From positions 1-8,613 of the forward strand of contig JABMMK010000357.1 of the NCBI GenBank assembly GCA_013205605.1: 8,613 bases of DNA. The letters run 5' to 3'. The position numbers and the translations under genes were made by a program. The notes under the pieces are model-generated. The model saw only the letters and a program-made list of their open reading frames with translations, ran no database searches and was not told the DNA's origin. Position 1 is the first letter of the stretch, and every line of letters starts with the position of its first letter. The DNA is from Cytophagales bacterium (GTDB lineage Bacteria > Bacteroidota > Bacteroidia > Cytophagales > Spirosomataceae). Positions 7,426 to 8,613 of this stretch are shown one piece after another.

Positions 7426-8613
7426 ATGCAAAATCTAAAGCTTAAATCATTTGTGCTCACATTGGGCATTTTTTTCTTTTCCTATCCCCTATTTTCTAGC
7501 CCATTAAGTCATGTGATCAAGATGCCTGAGCCACAAACTCATTATTTTGAAATCACCTCGACGGTTGATTTGTCAAATACACCCTATAAAAAGTCTTTCG
7601 TAGATTTTAAAATGGCTGCTTGGACACCAGGATCCTATTTAATCAGAGAATTTGCAAAAAATTTGGAAGCAGTTAAAGCTGAGGCTAATGGAAAATCTAT
7701 ACCAATTTCTAAAATTAATAAGAATACATGGCGTGTAGCTTTAGGTCCCTCTACTAAGAAAATCCAAGTTACTTACCGGGTCTACGCCTTTGAATTATCT
7801 GTTAGAACCTCTTTTTTAGATGATTCACATGGCTATATTAATCCAGCAAATGTTCTGTTATATGTAAATGATTTTGCAAATCTTCCTCATGACATTCGTA
7901 TTGAGCCCTATAAAAACTTTAAAGTGGTTTCTACTGCTTTAAAAGAAACAGGAAAATTTACGTATCAAGCGAAAGACTTGGATGAATTAATTGACTCCCC
8001 TATTGAAATTGGAAATCATAAAGTTTGGGATTTTAAGGTGAATGGAATTCCGCATCAAATTGCCTTTTATGGTACCACAAAGGTTGATTCAGTCAAATTT
8101 GTCGCTGACGTCATTAAGGTTTGCGAAGAAGCTCAAAAGGTAATCGGCGAACATCCTTGTGATCATTACTTATTCATCATGCACAATATAGGAAGAGGTA
8201 CAGGTGGATTGGAGCATTTGTATTCTACGACATGTTCCGTTTCTAGGTCGGCCTATGAAAGCGAAAGTGGATATCAAGGGATTTTAGTTTTGTTAGCTCA
8301 TGAATATTTTCATCTTTGGAATGTAAAGCGCATCAGACCTAAATCACTAGGACCTTTTGATTATGAAAATGAGAATTACACGCATAATTTATGGCTTTCT
8401 GAAGGTATGACGAGCTATTATTCAGGCGTTATCTTACAAAGGATGGGTAAAATCTCAAATCAGGGTTATGCCAATCGCATTGCTGTAGAAATTTCATCGG
8501 TTGAAAATACGCCTGGAAATCATCTTGAATCTGCCGCAGAGGCAAGTTGGGATGCGTGGATCAAATATTACCGTCCAAATGAAAACTCGCGCAATCAAAC
8601 AGTTTCATATTAT
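7426..8613 (+). CDS. M61-family (glycyl aminopeptidase-like) metallopeptidase, N-terminal part (runs off the right edge)
   Basis: I translated 396 codons by hand from ATG at 7426; the frame stays open to the window end. Residues 1 to about 25 form a signal peptide (LKLKSFVLTLGIFFFSYPLF), so the enzyme is exported. Residues about 35-210 match the M61 N-terminal beta-domain (AAWTPGSYLIREFAKN at about 64-79). The catalytic domain has GRGTGGLEH (256-264), the zinc motif HEYFH at 292-296 in HEYFHLWNVKRIRP, and the third ligand E326 in LWLSEGMTSYY. All catalytic residues are intact, so it is probably active on peptides in the periplasm or outside the cell. M61 proteins usually run to about 600 residues with a C-terminal PDZ domain, which would lie beyond the window. 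An upstream in-frame ATG at 7396 is followed at once by TGA, which supports the chosen start. The gene is divergent from the envelope operon, with no evident functional link to it. Confidence 0.94.
   Translation, partial: MQNLKLKSFVLTLGIFFFSYPLFSSPLSHVIKMPEPQTHYFEITSTVDLSNTPYKKSFVDFKMAAWTPGSYLIREFAKNLEAVKAEANGKSIPISKINKNTWRVALGPSTKKIQVTYRVYAFELSVRTSFLDDSHGYINPANVLLYVNDFANLPHDIRIEPYKNFKVVSTALKETGKFTYQAKDLDELIDSPIEIGNHKVWDFKVNGIPHQIAFYGTTKVDSVKFVADVIKVCEEAQKVIGEHPCDHYLFIMHNIGRGTGGLEHLYSTTCSVSRSAYESESGYQGILVLLAHEYFHLWNVKRIRPKSLGPFDYENENYTHNLWLSEGMTSYYSGVILQRMGKISNQGYANRIAVEISSVENTPGNHLESAAEASWDAWIKYYRPNENSRNQTVSYY

Noticed and set aside
1..8613. Insertion sequence, prophage, CRISPR or defence island
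   Set aside because: No transposase, integrase, spaced direct repeats or terminal inverted repeats were seen; genes are packed as ordinary core operon genes.

Overview
The window reads as chromosomal DNA of an AT-rich member of the Bacteroidota. The evidence is a protein joining CCDC81-type HU domains to a SPOR domain (an architecture typical of this phylum), a TonB-receptor-like outer-membrane barrel, absence of Shine-Dalgarno sequences before nearly every start, and a TAnnTTTG-type -7 element before the main operon. A Cytophagales-like member is my guess; genus cannot be read from this sequence.

Layout. A tightly packed minus-strand operon fills 1-7250. In transcription order it encodes: a very long secreted TPR protein (4227-7250); a plug-less TonB-receptor-like beta-barrel (2506-4227, TGATG overlap with the TPR gene); a single-pass inner-membrane protein with N-terminal HU-like domains and a C-terminal peptidoglycan-binding SPOR domain (1475-2503, 2-nt gap); a TonB/TolA-like transducer with a Gly-Ser linker (697-1473, 1-nt gap); and folC, which runs off the left edge (1-678, 18-nt gap). 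A 175-bp divergent intergenic region (7251-7425) separates the operon from a plus-strand M61-family metallopeptidase gene (7426-8613) that runs off the right edge.

How the genes may work together. The first four products could span the envelope: a cytoplasmic HU-like module anchored in the inner membrane and reaching peptidoglycan, an inner-membrane transducer reaching across the periplasm, a periplasmic TPR scaffold, and an outer-membrane barrel with no plug. I infer a Tol-Pal-like or TonB-like trans-envelope machine linked to growth or division. The ExbB/ExbD (TolQ/TolR) motor the transducer would need is not in the window. FolC (folate polyglutamylation) looks like a metabolic passenger at the operon's end, and the M61 peptidase is a separate unit. 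No RNA genes, mobile elements, CRISPR arrays or prophage signals were seen.
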